Positions 21,600 through 33,842 are shown, counted from the first letter of the stretch. The stretch is DNA of 64,000 bases from Myoxocephalus aenaeus (GCA_038501785.1 JBAMJR010000139.1:1-64000); one strand, 5' to 3'. Numbers and translations are program-made. The notes: a model not told the origin generated them from the letters alone.

Positions 21600-22060
21600 C
21601 GGACCTGGACCTGAAGGGTTAACGCCACACGCCTGGGTGTAAACGGACACCTGACCCCGCCCCCCCCGGGACAGCCCCCTGCAGCAGCGAGCGCTCCGTG
21701 CGAGGAACAAGCTCCAGTCTGTCCCAGAGCCGAGCCGCGCGCACCGGGTCCTCTGCTGCCGGGTCCTCTGCTGCCGGGTCCTCTGCTGCCGGGTCCTCTG
21801 CTGCCGGGTCCCCTGCTCAGGAGACGGGAGACCTCATTGAGAAGGTTCGGGTCTCTGCGGGGCCACTCGTCCTCCGGGTCGGACCCTCTGGACCCACCAG
21901 GTCCTGAAGAACCCTGAAGTTCCTGCTGCGTGAATCTGTCATTGAACACGCACGCGCTTCTTCCACGGACACGCGCACGGACAGAGGAGTGATTGATTGG
22001 TTGAGTGATTGATTGGTTGATTGCTGGTTCCGGGTCATGTTCCGGACTGGGTGAGTCCTG
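21600..22060 (+). promoter_or_regulatory. CpG-rich putative promoter of mmp23
   Basis: GC- and CpG-rich sequence between a minisatellite and AT-rich DNA. It contains a short array of TGCTGCCGGGTCCTC-like units (21758-21812) and two GATTGGTT (inverted CCAAT) motifs near 21993-22018. Its place about 1 kb before the first recognisable mmp23 exon suggests a promoter/first-exon region; no TATA box is seen. Inference from composition and position only. Confidence 0.4.
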
Positions 22061-22301
22061 TTCTCATCATGGACCTTCCTCTGATGATGATGATGATAAT
22101 GATGATGATGATGAAGGTCAGTGGACTGATCAATAAAAACTCTTTCAGATCACAGATCATAAACTACGTACTGTGTACGTATATACATATATGTATATAT
22201 ATATATATTTATACACATGTGTATATATGTATATATGTGTATATACATATATGTGTGTACATGTGTATATGTAATATAGGAATATTTCACAGGAATATAT
22301 T

Positions 22302-22332
<31 letters not shown>

Positions 22333-23044
22333 CATACACACGTGTGTCTGAGTGTGTAAAACATGTATATATTTTGAAGTAGTTGTATTTGTTGTTATTG
22401 TTGTTGTTGTTGTTATTCGTGTCTTTAAAACATGAGATCCGGATCCACAGAACCAGTTCAGACTGGTTTGTTTTGAACACATGTTCTTCTTCTGTGCTTG
22501 TTTTGAAAGAGGTAGAATAACAGAGAGGAAGTCCAGAGACAGGAAGTCCTCCAGCTGAGTGAGACGTGGTTCAGGTTTAGAGGTCTGGAGGTTCACATGT
22601 GGGCGACAGACATGTGAGGAGGAGTCTCCTCTGCTGCCACGTCTCAAATACTCATGTGTTCTCACACACATGAACTACATTACCCATGAGCCCCGGCAGT
22701 CAGAAGAGCCAACATCAAGCGACTGACTTCCTCCACGAAGAGGATTCAGTTCACTTATCATCTTTAGCTGAAGACCCCGGCTTTAAAGTTCTGGGACTGT
22801 GTGTTTCCTGGTGAAATGCATCGTGGGAGTTGAAGTCCATCTCTACCTTAAACTTCTTTTAGCTTCAGAGCTCATATCGATCCAAATGATAATATCAGTA
22901 ACTGAACACCGTTGGATCACAGCGGCATGTAGTGGACATCAGAGGAAGTGCAGCTGGTGTCACTCAGATCGGAGGCTACTGATTGGTTAACGATCTGATT
23001 GGTTAAAGATCTGATTGGTTAACGAACCAGATTTTTTTTTCCAG

Positions 23045-24312
23045 ATGTTAACCGTCAGCGGAGTGACGGATACATTCAGAGGAACCAGAACCAGAATCAG
23101 ACGATACGCTGTCAACCCTCTGGGACACAAGTGGACTCACCACAACATCTCATACAGGTCCAGATCAACATTCAGTTTGAGATTTTACTTTGTAGACACC
23201 ACAAGTAGTCTAGGAGGTCTGTCTGAGGTCTAGGGGTCTGTCTGAGGTCTAGGAGGTCTGCCTAAGGTCTGTCTGAGGTCTAGGAGGTCTGTCTGAGGTC
23301 TGTCTGAGGTCTAGGGTGTCTGTCTAAGGTCTGTCTGAGGGCTAGGAGGTCTGTCTAAGGTCTGTCTAAGGTCTGTCTGAGGTCTAGGAGGTCTGCCTAA
23401 GGTCTGTCTGAGGTCTAGGAGGTCTGTCTGAGGTCTGTCTGAGGTCTAGGGTGTCTGTCTAAGGTCTGTCTGAGGGCTAGGAGGTCTGTCTAAGGTCTGT
23501 CTGAGGTCTAGGAGGTCTGTCTAAGGTCTGTCTGAGGTCTAGGCGGTCTGTCTGAGGTCTAGGAGGTCTGTCTGAGGACTAGGAGGTCTGTCTAAGGTCT
23601 GTCTGAGGTCTAGGAGGTCTGTCTGATGTCTGTCTGAGGTCTGTCTGAGGACTAGGGAGTCTGTCTGAGGTCTAGATGGTCTGGCTGAAGTCTATGAGGT
23701 CTGTTTGAGGTCTGGCTGAGGTTTGGCTGAGGTCTAGGAGGTTTGGCTGAGGTCTATCTGAGGTCTATCTGAGGTCTGGCTGAGGTCTAGGAGGTCTGTC
23801 TAAGGTATGTCTGAGGTTTGGCTGAGGTCTGGCTAGGGCTGCAACCTAACGATTATTTTCATAATCGACTAATCTATCGATTATTTTTTCGATTAGTCGA
23901 CTAATCTAATGACTATTTCCCATTAAAATGACTCAAAATGTTGGAATTTGAACTTCAAATGTATTTGAGTAACAACATCTGAACATCAGAACTTCATTAT
24001 AACAAATACATTAAATAGTAATACAAATTAAAGTGCAAATATGCTTTAAAAGTAAAGGAAAAAGTACAAATAAAGTTTTAAAAGTAACTCAAAATAGCAA
24101 TCAAGCCTCTGAAAGTGCAAGGGTTTAAAAGTAAATAAAAATGACTTATTGCAGTCCCACGTCTTGCTGCTCCTTCAGGGCAACACAATTTACACACGTT
24201 TTAAATTGTAATGCAGAAACGTGAGCATATTGACATGCTCTGGAGCAGGGGGCCCACACTTTTTAAAAGCTACTTTTAAAATGACCAAGTCAAAAATATC
24301 TACCTACATTAA

Positions 24313-24358
<46 letters not shown>

Positions 24359-27300
24359 CCCACGGTCAAGCTCATTCAACAGATCGGTTAAAAATGCCAA
24401 GTCTAGCAGCCACTGATGGTCATTTAGTTGGTTGTATTCTGCATGTTTGACAACATGGAGAAACTCCTTTATCTCTGGACAGAGCTCTATAAGCCGTCTC
24501 ACATCAGTGTGTAGAACAGCCGTCTTTGAAGAGCTCTCGCTCGAATAGACGATCTTCGATGCCACCTCCGTGATCTCTTTCCTGTTTAGCATTGTAGCGC
24601 ATAATGGTTGTTATGCAGTGGTAATTAAGGAAGTCGGGGAAAACATCGTTCTCCCTGCACTTAACAATAAATCCATTCAAGCGACCGACCATTGCGGGCG
24701 CAGCGTCCGTGGTGATTGACATTCATTTGCACACCAGGAGCTGGGTTTTGTCGATAAAGTTTTTAGATTTTTTTAAATGGCATGCGATCTACCCGCACTA
24801 CCTCTGCCGACGTATTGGGCACCCCTGATGTAGTGCATTGCAATGCCGAATGAAAATTACCGGTAGCTCTGAATCTTTTCATTGCAAACGATGCGTCGAC
24901 GACCAAAATATGCGTCGACGATTTTTCATAATCGACGTCGACGATTATGTCGACTAATCGTTGCAGCCCTAGGTCTGGCTGAGGTCTTGCTGAGGTCTAG
25001 GAGGTCTGTCTGAGATCTGGCAGAGGTCTAGGAGATCTGGCTGAGGTCTAGGGGGTCTGTCTGAGGTCTGTCTGAGGTTTGGCTGAGGTTTGGCTGAGGT
25101 CTAGAAGGTCTGGCTGAGTTCTAGAAGGTCTAGGAGGTTTGGCTGAGATCTAGAAGGTCTAGGAGGTTTGGCTTAGGTCTAGAAGGTCTGTCTGAGGTCT
25201 GTCTGAGATCTGTCTGAGATTTGGCTGAGGTCTAGAAGGTCTGTCTGAGATCTGGCGGTGGTCTAGGAGGTCTGGCTGAGATCTGGCGGAGGTCTAGGAG
25301 GTCTGTCTCTGGTCTGCCTGAGGTCTAGGGGGGTCTGTCTGAGGTATGTCTGAGGTTTGGCTGAGGTCTAGAAGGTCTGTCTGAGGTCTAGCTGAGGTCT
25401 AGAAGGTCTGGCTGAGGTCTGTTTGAGATCTGGCTGAGGGTTGGCTGAGGTCTAGAAGGTCTGGGTTAGGGTTAGAAGGTCTAGGAGGTTTGGCTGAGAT
25501 CTAGAAGGTCTAGTTAAGATAAGATAAAATAAGATAATCCTTTAGTCCCGCAGTGGGAAAATTACAGGAGTTGAGGTCTGTCTGAGGTATAGGGGGTCTG
25601 GCTGAGGTCTAGGAGGTCTATCTGAGGTCTGGAAGGTCTGTCTGAGGTCTGTCTGAGGTTTGGCTGAGGGCTAGAAGGTCTGGCTGAGTTATAGAAGGTC
25701 TGTCTGAGATCTGTCTGAGGTTTGGCTGAGGTCTAGGAGGTCTGTCTAAGATCTGTCTGAGGTCTAGAAGGTCTGGCTGAGGTCTGTCTGAGATCTGTCT
25801 GAGGTTTGGCTGAGGTCTAGAAGGTCTGTCTGAGTTCTGGCAGAGGTCTAGGAGGTTTAGCTGAGATCTGTCTGAGGTCTATGAGGTCTGTCTCTGGTCT
25901 GTCTGAGGTCTAGGGGGTCTGGCTGAGGTCTGTCTGAGATCTGTCTGAGGTTTGGCTGAGGTAGAAGGTCTGTCTGAGATCTGGCAGAGGTCTAGGAGGT
26001 CTAGCTGAGATCTGGCGGAGGTCTAGGAGGTCTATATGAGGTCTGGAAGGTCTGTCTGAGGTCTGTCTGAGGTTTGGCTGAGGTCTAGAAGGTCTGGCTG
26101 AGTTCTGGCAGAGGTCTAGGAGGTCTAGCTGAGATCTTGCGGAGGTCTAGGAGGTCTGTCTCTGGTCTGTCTGAGGTCTAGGGGGTCTGTCTGAGGTCTG
26201 TCTGAGGTTTGGCTGAGGTTTGGCTGAGGTCTAGAAGGTTAGCACTTTAGTAGCACTTAGATAGCACTTACTGATAGCACTTTGTAGTTTAACGTCATTG
26301 AAGAAATTGTACTTTCTTGATTCTTGTTGTTTTGAGTTTGTTCTCATGGTTGAATGCACTTATTGTAAGTCGCTTTGGATAAAAGCGTCAGCTAAATGTA
26401 ATGTAATGTAATATCTAGGAGGTCTGGCTGACGTTTGTCTCCTTGTCTCTCTGCCTGTCTGTCTCTCTGTCTGTCTCCCTGTCTCCCTGCCTGTCTGTCT
26501 CTCTGTCTGTCTCTCTACTTGTCTGTCTCTCAGGATCACAGCGTTCCCTACCACCCTGAATGTAGAGGACACCAGGAAGGCCCTCAGCATCGCCTTCACC
26601 AAGTGGAGCGACGTGTCCCCGCTCTCCTTCACTGAGCTCCACGCCAACGCCTCCGCCGACATCACCATCGGTAGGCAGACAGGAAGTGGAGAAGTTTAAA
26701 CAGGAAGTGGAGAAGTTTAAACAGGAAGGAGACAGAAACTGGTTTCAGGTGGTGTTGAAACGAATGTGGGTCTCTAGATGTGGTCTGTGTGTGTGGGTGC
26801 GTTAGGTTTCTACACCTTCAACCACACTGACTGCTGGCGGTCTCCTCTCCACCCGTGTTTCGACGGTCTGAACGGAGAGCTGGCTCATGCCTTCCTGCCG
26901 CCCAGAGGAGAGATCCACTTTGACGACCACGAGTTCTGGATCCTGGGCAAGTCCAGGTTCAGCTGGAAACAAGGTACTACTGCAGTGTATGTGACCAGAT
27001 AGGTCACATACATAGGTACATGTACTACTACTTGTACTAGTACTGATGAGCAGGATTTGTAGTATGTTAGTAGTACTGATGAGGATGATAGGTAGTATGT
27101 TATTAGTACTGATGAAGAGGATGGGTAGTATGTTAGTAGTACTGATGAGCATGATGGGTAGTATGTTAGTAGTACTGATGAGCATGATGGGTAGTATGTT
27201 AGTAGTACTGATGAGCAGGATGGGTAGTATGTTAGTAGTACTGAAGGCTCGTTGGAGATGAACTGCAGGCGGTATCATTGGGGGCGGAGCCAAAATGTTG

Positions 27301-30300
27301 AATGTGTTGATCATGTGACTACAGTGTTGATCATGTTACTACAGTGTTGATCATGTGACTCTACAGTGTTGACTATGTGACTACTGTGTTGATCATGTGA
27401 TCATGTGATCATGTGACCTCCAGGTGTGTGGCTGAACGACCTGGTCCAGGTGGCGGCCCATGAGATCGGCCACGCTCTCGGCCTGTGGCACTCCAGAGAT
27501 CCTGAGGCTCTGATGCACCCCAACGCCACCTACACGGGCCAGAGGAACGTGGCCCAGGACGACGTGTGGGGCATCCAGAGGCTCTACGGTAACCACTTCC
27601 TGTCGGAGTTTCCCAATAAAAGCCTCACAGTAGAGTTGTTTATAGAACCATTGATGAATTCATGTTGTGGAAACTCTGTAAACAATATGTGAATACTTTC
27701 GGCAGTACTTTCAAAATATGTGATACTTCCTGCAGTACTTTTACTATAGTAAAGTATGTGGTACTTCCTGCAGTACTATTACTACATCAAAGGATGCGGT
27801 ACTTCCTTTTGTACTGCTACCACAGTAAAGGTACTTCCTGTTGTGCTACTATCACAGTAAAGGTACTTCCTGTTGTACTGCTACCACAGTAAAGGTACTT
27901 CCTGTTGTACTACTACCACAGTAAAGGTACTTCCTGTCCCTCTGCAGGGTGTCTGGATAAGAAGCGGGTCTGTGGTCCGTGGGCCCGTCTGGGTTTCTGT
28001 GAGCGGAGGAAGACCTTCATGAAGAAGAACTGCCCTCAGCGCTGTGACCTCTGCTACGGTGAGACAGACGCCCGCCTGTCTCTCTGATGTCCGTCCTCCC
28101 GTCTCCGGTTTGAAACTCACTTCCTGTCTTCCAGAGCCTCTGGAGGCGGTTACCACACCAACGCTGCCTCTGGCCAACGTCAAGATCAAGATGGTTCCTC
28201 GGGGGAAGGTGGTGGGGTTCCGCTGTGGAACCAAAAACCTCCGCTCGCCACCCAAAGTCAGGTCAGCTGATCAATACTGCTTTGAATGGATCAGTGCTAG
28301 AACTATTGATCATTTATTCCATTATTGATCAAATGCATTCAGATGTTTGGTTTTGGCAGTTTCAGTTTGGGAACATGGTGCAGTGGGAACATAGTGCAGT
28401 GGGAACATGGTGCAGTGGAGACATAGTGCAGTGGGAAGATGGTGCGGTGGGGACATGGTGCAGTGGAGACATAGTGCGGTGGGAACATGGTGCAGTGGGA
28501 AAATGGTGCAGTGGGGACATAGTGCAGTGGGAACACTGGTGGAGTTGGAACATAGTGCAGTGGGGACATAGAACAAGGACCGGTTCCAGGCCGGTTCCAT
28601 CAGCAGGGCCATGGCAGCAGGCAGGACCGGTTCCAGGCAGCCATGAATCCATGGAAAAAGAAAGTAGAGTTAGTAATGTGCATTGAAGAGACAATAGTTT
28701 ATCCAGAAGGAGAGAAAGAAGAGGAGAGGAGGAGTGAAAGAGGAAGAGAAGCGAAAGAGGAAGAGAAGAGGAGCTCAGTGTATCCTAAGATGTCCCCCAG
28801 CAGTCTAGGCCTATAGCAGCAAATCTAGGGGCTGGACCAGGGCAAACCTGAGCCAGCCCTAACTATAAGCCTGAAACAGCCCTAAGTATAAGCGCTATCA
28901 AAGAGGAAAGTCTTAAGTCTACTCTTAAATGAGGTGACTGTGTCTGCCCCCCGGACTGAAAGTGGAAGCTGATTCCACAGAAGAGGAGCCCGATAACTGA
29001 AAGCTCTAGCCCCCAACCTACTTTTTAAGACTCTGGGAACCACAAGTAACCCTGCATTCAGTGAGCGTAACGCTCTATTGGGATAATATGGCACTATAAG
29101 CTCCTTAAAATATGATGGTGCATCACCAGTTAAGGCTTTGTAGGTGTGGAGAAGTAACAAATGCGTGGATCAATGTTTTTGCATCGCTTTGAGACAGGAT
29201 GTGCCGGATCTTTGAGATGTTCCGTAGGTGAAAAAAGGCAGTCCTTGAGATCTGTTTCACGTGGGAGCCAAAGGACAGGTCCTGGTAAAAAATAACTCAG
29301 AGATTCCTTACGGTGGTGGTGGATGCCAGAGCGATGCCATCCAGAGAAACCATATCATCAGATAGTTGATTTCTGAGGTGTTCTGGTCCGAGTAGAATGA
29401 CTTCAGTCTTGTCCGAGTTCAGCAGCAGGAAGTTGCAGGTCATCCAGGTTTTGATGTCTTTAAGACACGCTTGAAGTTTAGCGACCTGGTGGTGGAGTGG
29501 GAACAGTGGTGCAGTGGGGACATAGTGCAGTGGGAACAGTGGTGGAGTGGGAACAGTGGTGCAGTGGGAACATAGTGCAGTGGGGACATATACCATGGTG
29601 CAGTGGGAACAGTGGTGCAGTGGGGACATGGTGCAGTGGGGACATAGTGCAGTGGGAACAGTGGTGGAGTGGGAACATAGTGCAGTGGGAACATGGTGCA
29701 GTGGGAACAGTGGTGCAGTGGGAACATAGTGCAGTGGGAACATGGTGCAGTGGGAACATGGTGATGTGGGGACATAGAACATGGTGCAGTGGGCACATGG
29801 TGCAGTGGGAACATAGTGCAGTGGGAACAGTGGTGCAGTGGGAAGAATGGTGTAGTGGGAACAGTGGTGCAGTGGGAACATGGTGCACCATGCATGGTAG
29901 CTTCTCCCATCAGCATATGAATGTATGTGAATGGGTGAATGATGACATGCAGGGCTTTGAGTGGTCAAAACACTAGAAAAGATCTGTAAAGTACAGTTCA
30001 TTTACCACATCAGGTGGAATTAAGGCTCCAGCAACAGAAAACTATTTCAATTGAATTTATTTTGTAAAACCCAAAATCACAAACTCTCCTCAGAAGGCTT
30101 TACAGTCTGTACACGTGATGAAGAAGTTACAACTATCAACACTAACAATACTAATAATAATAGCAGTAGGTGTTGGGCAGGAGCAGGGTCCAGATAAAAC
30201 CAGGACCAGGGTCCTGATAAAAACCAGAAGCAGGACTAGGGTCCAGGTAAAACCAGGACAAAGATTCTAAAACCAGAAACATGTCTTTCTGTGCGTTTCT

Positions 30301-30504
30301 GTTTCCTGCAGCTGGTATAAAGATGGCGAGCAAATCCTGACCTCCGTCCCCGGCTACATCGTTATGAAGGACCGAGACCTTCGCATCGTCGCCAACGAGT
30401 TCAACGAGGGCGTTTACACCTGTCGCATCCATCGGCGGGGAGACATCGTGTCCGCCAACTCCTGGGCCATCCGGCTGAAACCAGAGCCGCCGTCCAACAA
30501 CTGA
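23045..30504 (+). CDS. mmp23: Matrix metalloproteinase-23 (first coding exon not identified)
   Basis: A membrane-anchored, furin-activated zinc metalloproteinase with an unusual tail: a ShK-type cysteine-rich domain and an Ig-like domain in place of hemopexin repeats. Exons: 23045-23157, 26534-26670, 26806-26973, 27424-27588, 27948-28058, 28135-28261, 30312-30504 (TGA 30502-30504); phases agree throughout and give 337 codons. Seen in order: RIRR furin-type site, catalytic domain with HEIGHALGLWH zinc motif and ALMH Met-turn, six-cysteine ShK-like module (CLDKKRVC to CDLC), then an Ig-like fold (GFRCG ... WYKDGEQ ... GVYTC). Human MMP23 is 390 residues, so roughly 50 N-terminal residues with the signal anchor are missing here. 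The exon at 23045 opens in phase 0. Paralogue (a or b) not decided. Confidence 0.95.
23205..26232. repeat. Minisatellite (ggtctgtctgaggtctagga type) in an mmp23 intron
   Basis: Degenerate units built from GGTCTGTCTGAGGTCTAGGA and GGTTTGGCTGAGGTCTAGAA. It is interrupted by a hAT element (23834-24971) and, at its end, by an L2 fragment (26242-26413); a final unit lies at 26414-26430. A small piece at 25510-25575 (AGATAAGATAA..., TTTAGTCCCGCAGTGGG) looks like a LINE/SINE 3' fragment. Confidence 0.93.
23834..24971 (-). mobile_element. hAT-type DNA transposon, defective
   Basis: Terminal inverted repeats TAGGGCTGCAAC at the left and GTTGCAGCCCTA at the right, bounded by an exact 8-bp target duplication GGTCTGGC (23826-23833 and 24972-24979), as expected for hAT. 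The minus strand holds broken transposase pieces: TTDAAPAMVGRLNGFIVKC (from 24722) and CPEIKEFLHVVKHAEYNQL (24592-24290), resembling ZBED/GTF2IRD2-like hAT transposases. A CT dinucleotide run (24316-24356) follows the last piece. Confidence 0.92.
26242..26413 (+). mobile_element. Short L2-type 3' end
   Basis: Plus-strand tail with TGTAAGTCGCTTTGGATAAA followed by (ATGTA)n, the reverse complement of the cores at 1800 and 16570. Minisatellite units flank it on both sides. Confidence 0.7.
27040..27420. repeat. Minisatellites in an mmp23 intron
   Basis: About six copies of a 36-bp unit (GTAGTACTGATGAGCATGAT...) at 27040-27245, then a short array of GTTGATCATGTGACTACAGT units at 27300-27415 that leads into the acceptor at 27421-27423. 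Confidence 0.9.
27690..27940. repeat. Degenerate minisatellite up to an mmp23 acceptor
   Basis: Units of about 30 bp (CAGTAAAGGTACTTCCTGTT...) become more regular toward the right and end in the polypyrimidine tract and CAG (27945-27947) of the ShK exon. Confidence 0.85.
28370..29885. repeat. Minisatellite (gtgcagtgggaacatagtgc) split by a LINE
   Basis: Blocks 28370-28575 and 29487-29885 share units of 16-20 bp (ATAGTGCAGTGGGAACATGG). The intervening 28576-29486 is an L2-type LINE. All lies in the mmp23 intron between 28261 and 30312. Confidence 0.92.
28576..29486 (-). mobile_element. L2-type LINE 3' fragment with internal deletion
   Basis: The minus strand encodes LQACLKDIKTWMTCNFLLLN (29480-29297) and, after a gap, ALTGDAPSYFKELIVPYYP through a PLLWNQLPLSV motif (29160-28882), the usual C-terminal end of fish L2 RT proteins. 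Roughly 100 residues normally between them are absent. The 3' UTR runs to about 28576. Confidence 0.85.
30047..30140. mobile_element. Fish LINE/SINE tail fragment
   Basis: Contains TTCAATTGAATTTATTTTGT then GGCTTTACAGTCTGTACA, the same family as the longer copy at 32062-32275 and the inverted piece at 17060-17105. Lies in the last mmp23 intron. Confidence 0.55.
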
Positions 30505-30704
30505 GGATGATGGACGAGGACAACACGACGAATAACGTGTTCTTAACATCAGTAGAGTGTTGATACAACTGGATTTGTTGAGCTGCAGAACATCAGCTGT
30601 TTAATGTTTTCTGATCTAAAAGCAGGAAGTTCAGAACATGTTTGGACCTTTTTACATGATTTCACATGTAAAGTTTCTCCAAAAGCTCTGGGACCAGAAG
30701 GTTA

Positions 30705-30885
30705 GGTCCTGTCCTCATAGTCCTGCAGGACCTCTTGTACGTATAGAGGTCTCAGCATGACGTCATGTCCTCATAGTCCTGCAGGACCTCTTGTACGTAT
30801 AGAGGTCTCAGCATGACGTCATGTCCTCATAGTCCTGCAGGACCTCTTGTACGTATAGAGGTCTCAGCATGACGTCATGTCCTCA
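30705..30885. repeat. 56-bp tandem repeat, three copies, mmp23 3' region
   Basis: Three near-identical copies of a unit with TCCTGCAGGACCTCTTGTAC and ATGACGTCATG. Each copy carries a palindromic CRE-like TGACGTCA. It lies 200 bp after the mmp23 stop. Confidence 0.95.
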
Positions 30886-31059
30886 TTACCTTTCTTTTTG
30901 GTTTGTCACCTTACGACAAATGTAACCTACGACCGTTATGATTTAATATTTAATGCTGAGTCGCACATTAATACCACATGATGCAGTACAGATTATTGTA
31001 GAAGTGCTGCATAGACCAGAGACCTGTTGTTAGAGCCTGTTAGCTGACTTTAATGACCA

Positions 31060-31680
31060 CCCTGCAGTCAGACTTCCTGCTGCCGCAGTCAGACTTCCTG
31101 CTGCCGCAGTCAGACTTCCTGCTGCCGCAGACAGATTTCCTGCTGCCGCAGACAGACTTCCTGCTGCAGTCAGACTTCCTGCTGCCGCAGACAGACTTCC
31201 TGCTGCCGCAGACAGACTTCCTGCTGCCGCAGTCAGACTTCCTGCTGCAGACAGACTTCCTACTGCAGACAGACTTCCTGCTGCAGTCAGACTTCCTGCT
31301 GCAGACATACTTCCTACTGCAGTCAGACTTCCTGCTGCCGCAGACAGACTTCCTGCTGCAGACAGACTTCCTACTGCAGACAGACTTCCTGCTGCAGTCA
31401 GACTTCCTGCTGCCGCAGACAGCCTTCCTGCTACCACAGTCAGACTTCCTGCAGCTGCAGTCAGACTTCCTGCTGCAGACAGACTTCCTGCTGCAGTCAG
31501 ACTTCCTGCTGCTGCAGTCAGACTTCCTTCTGCCGCAGTCGGACTTCCTGGTGCTACAGTCAGACTTCCTGTTGCAGTCGGACTTCCTGCTGCTACAGTC
31601 AGACTTCCTGTTGCAGTCGGACTTCCTGCTGCTGTCAGACTTCCTGCCGCAGTCAGAATTCCTGTCGCAGTCTGACTTCC
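31060..31680. repeat. 21-bp minisatellite in probable mmp23 3' UTR
   Basis: About 32 copies of GCAGTCAGACTTCCTGCTGC and shorter variants. A plus-strand AATAAA at 31749-31754 follows, so the array may be transcribed as part of the mmp23 3' UTR. Frames on both strands stay open because the unit lacks stops. Confidence 0.93.
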
Positions 31681-31748
31681 TGTAAGTAGAGACGTACAGT
31701 CGGACCGTCACAGTTCATGAAACATCAGTTAATGTATTAAACGTGTTA

Positions 31749-31754
31749 AATAAA
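31749..31754 (+). promoter_or_regulatory. Candidate mmp23 polyadenylation signal
   Basis: AATAAA 1.2 kb downstream of the stop, the clearest plus-strand signal I noticed in this region. Confidence 0.35.
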
Positions 31755-32061
31755 TTATGTAACTTTGAAGTACCACTAAAGACTGTTACCAAGGTGATTA
31801 AAGACTAAATGATTTACAACTCTTTGAAGTGTTTATTAATGTTCAGCATTTGTTCTTTGCTACGGTGGCCCTGAAGGTCCAAACATGGCCACATGACGCA
31901 CAGAGTCAGTGTGGTCAAAAGCTTTAATGATGTCGTTCTAACTGCACAGGAAGTAGTTTACAGATGAGTTAATTGCTCAACTGATGAGAGGAAGTGATGA
32001 ATTGTGGGAAACAGTCGGTATCAGTCAAGGTAAGTGTCTTCAGTATGGACTCATTTAGAAC

Positions 32062-32275
32062 TCAATTCAATTCAGTTTATTTTATATAGCCCAACATCAC
32101 AAATACAAACTCCCCTCAGGGCTTTACAGTCTGTAACATGACATCCTGTCCCAGGACCTCACATCGGATCAGGAACAACTCCCTAATAAAGATATAAAAA
32201 CCCTTTCACAGGGAAAACAGGAAGAACCTTCAGGAACAGAGGAGGATCCCTCTCCTGATGGACAGAAGCAATAGA
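32062..32275. mobile_element. LINE/SINE tail repeat
   Basis: Starts TTCAATTCAGTTTATTTTAT, continues with CCCCTCAGGGCTTTACAGTC and the blocks typical of this widespread fish repeat. Related pieces occur at 30047 and 17060. Region 31755-32062 and 32280-32400 show nothing else. Confidence 0.6.
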
Positions 32276-32399
32276 TGTCATGTGACCAGAATGAACAACG
32301 TAACAGAGTTACAGCACATTACATGAATATGACAGAAATTATCCATATAATGAAGGCATGGTCCATGATCCAAGCTGAAGGAGGGAGAGAGGAGGGGCA

Positions 32400-32414
32400 T
32401 CAGCAGGGCCATGG

Positions 32415-32449
<35 letters not shown>

Positions 32450-32945
32450 TAGGAGACAGGAGAAGGAGGTAGGAGACAGGAGGTAGGAGGCAGGAGACAG
32501 GAGACAGGAGACAGGAGGTAGGAGGTAGGAGGCAGGAGACAGGAGACAGGAGGTAGGAGTTTAATAAAGTAATATATGAACAGGTTGTCTAACATCTCCT
32601 ACCGTCGCGTCATAACTACGTTGTTAATGAAAGTCTGATCCTCTAAACTCTGTGGTTGTCTTCTCCTAACTCCTCATGAAGTCTCCTTCCCATCTTTTTA
32701 CAGAGGTCAAGGAGAAGTGCTTAGGGTTAGACGTTAGGAGTCAAGGAGAAGTGCTTAAGGTTAGACGTTAGGAGTCAAGGAGAAGTGCTTAAGGTTAGAC
32801 GTTAGGAGTCAAGGAGAAGTGCTTAAGGTTAGACGTTAGGAGTCAAGGAGAAGTGCTTAAGGTTAGACGTTAGGAGTCAAGGAGAAGTGCTTAAGGTTAG
32901 ACGTTAGGAGTCAAGGAGAAGTGCTTAAGGTTAGACGTTAGGAGG
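32400..32945. repeat. Two minisatellites upstream of MHC II alpha
   Basis: 32410-32558: GGAGACAGGAGACAGGAGGT units. 32705-32942: about six and a half copies of a 37-bp unit containing GTCAAGGAGAAGTGCTTAAG. The following 32945-33320 is unique AT-rich intergenic sequence. Confidence 0.95.
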
Positions 32946-33341
32946 TCATTATTTGACTATTCAACTGCAGACAAAGATCCTCTGAACAACAGATGCTCTG
33001 TAGTTTAGTGTTCTAACTAAACTCTGTTCAGAGACAAATATGTTGTTTGATTTTGTAAATAATAAATTTACTTTTTTTTATAAATCTACTTAATATTGAT
33101 TAATTAAAATAATCCTCCAGTAAAATCTTTCAAGCTGAAGATGAAACTTTAGTTTTTCAGGTCGACGTCAACGTCTGAATTTAAAAACCTTATTTTGAAA
33201 AACTCAACATTATGAAACAGTTTCACATGAAACAATAAGCTTTATTTTGAAAAGCCTCCATAATACAGCATTGATTATTGATTGATCTCCACTGTCCTCA
33301 TGTCTTCATGTTAAAGTTCATGTGAGCAGCAGCAGTCTCTA

Positions 33342-33384
33342 CCTGGAAACAGATGATGTCACAACAGCTCTGCTCTCATTGGCT
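33342..33384 (+). promoter_or_regulatory. MHC class II X1-X2-Y promoter module
   Basis: X1-like CCTGGAAACAGATG (33342-33355) overlaps an X2/CRE-like TGATGTCA (33354-33361); a Y box (inverted CCAAT, CATTGGCT, ATTGG at 33378-33382) follows 16 bp later. Order, overlap and spacing match the RFX / X2-binding / NF-Y enhanceosome that recruits CIITA at class II genes. It lies 480 bp upstream of the class II alpha leader exon. Confidence 0.8.
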
Positions 33385-33417
33385 GCTGTGCTGTTGAGCT
33401 CAGCTGCTGCTGGGATC

Positions 33418-33842
33418 AAGGTCTACAGAGTCTCAGAGGGTTCAGGTCTACAGAGGGTTCAGGTCTACAGAGTCTCAGAGGGTTCAGGTCTACAGAGGGT
33501 TCAGGTCTACAGAGTCTCAGAGGGTTCAGGTCTACAGAGGGTTCAGGTCTACAGAGGGATCAGGTCTACAGAGTCTCAGAGGGTTCAGGTCTACAGAGGG
33601 TTCAGGTCTACAGAGGGATCAGGTCTACAGAGTCTCAGAGGGTTCAGGTCTACAGAGTCTCAGAGGGTTCAGGTCTACAGAGGGTTCAGGTCTACAGAGT
33701 CTCAGAGGGTTCAGGTCTACAGAGGGTTCAGGTCTACAGAGTCTCAGAGGGTTCAGGTCTACAGAGGGTTCAGGTCTACAGAGTCTCAGAGGGTTCAGGT
33801 CTACAGAGGGTTCAGGTCTACAGAGTCTCAGAGGGTTCAGGT
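33418..33842. repeat. Minisatellite between MHC II alpha promoter and start codon
   Basis: About ten copies of a compound 42-bp unit (GGTCTACAGAGTCTCAGAGG plus GTTCAGGTCTACAGAG...). It starts 35 bp after the Y box and ends 20 bp before the ATG run, so the start site and 5' UTR must lie within or beside it. Confidence 0.95.

Noticed and set aside
21548..21949. Gly/Pro/Arg-rich minus-strand frame like collagen
   Set aside because: Produced by a 15-bp CpG-rich repeat; no splice structure or recognisable family.
31053..31685. QSDFLLP repeat protein frames on both strands
   Set aside because: Repeat artefact in a probable 3' UTR; no start context, splice sites or domains.
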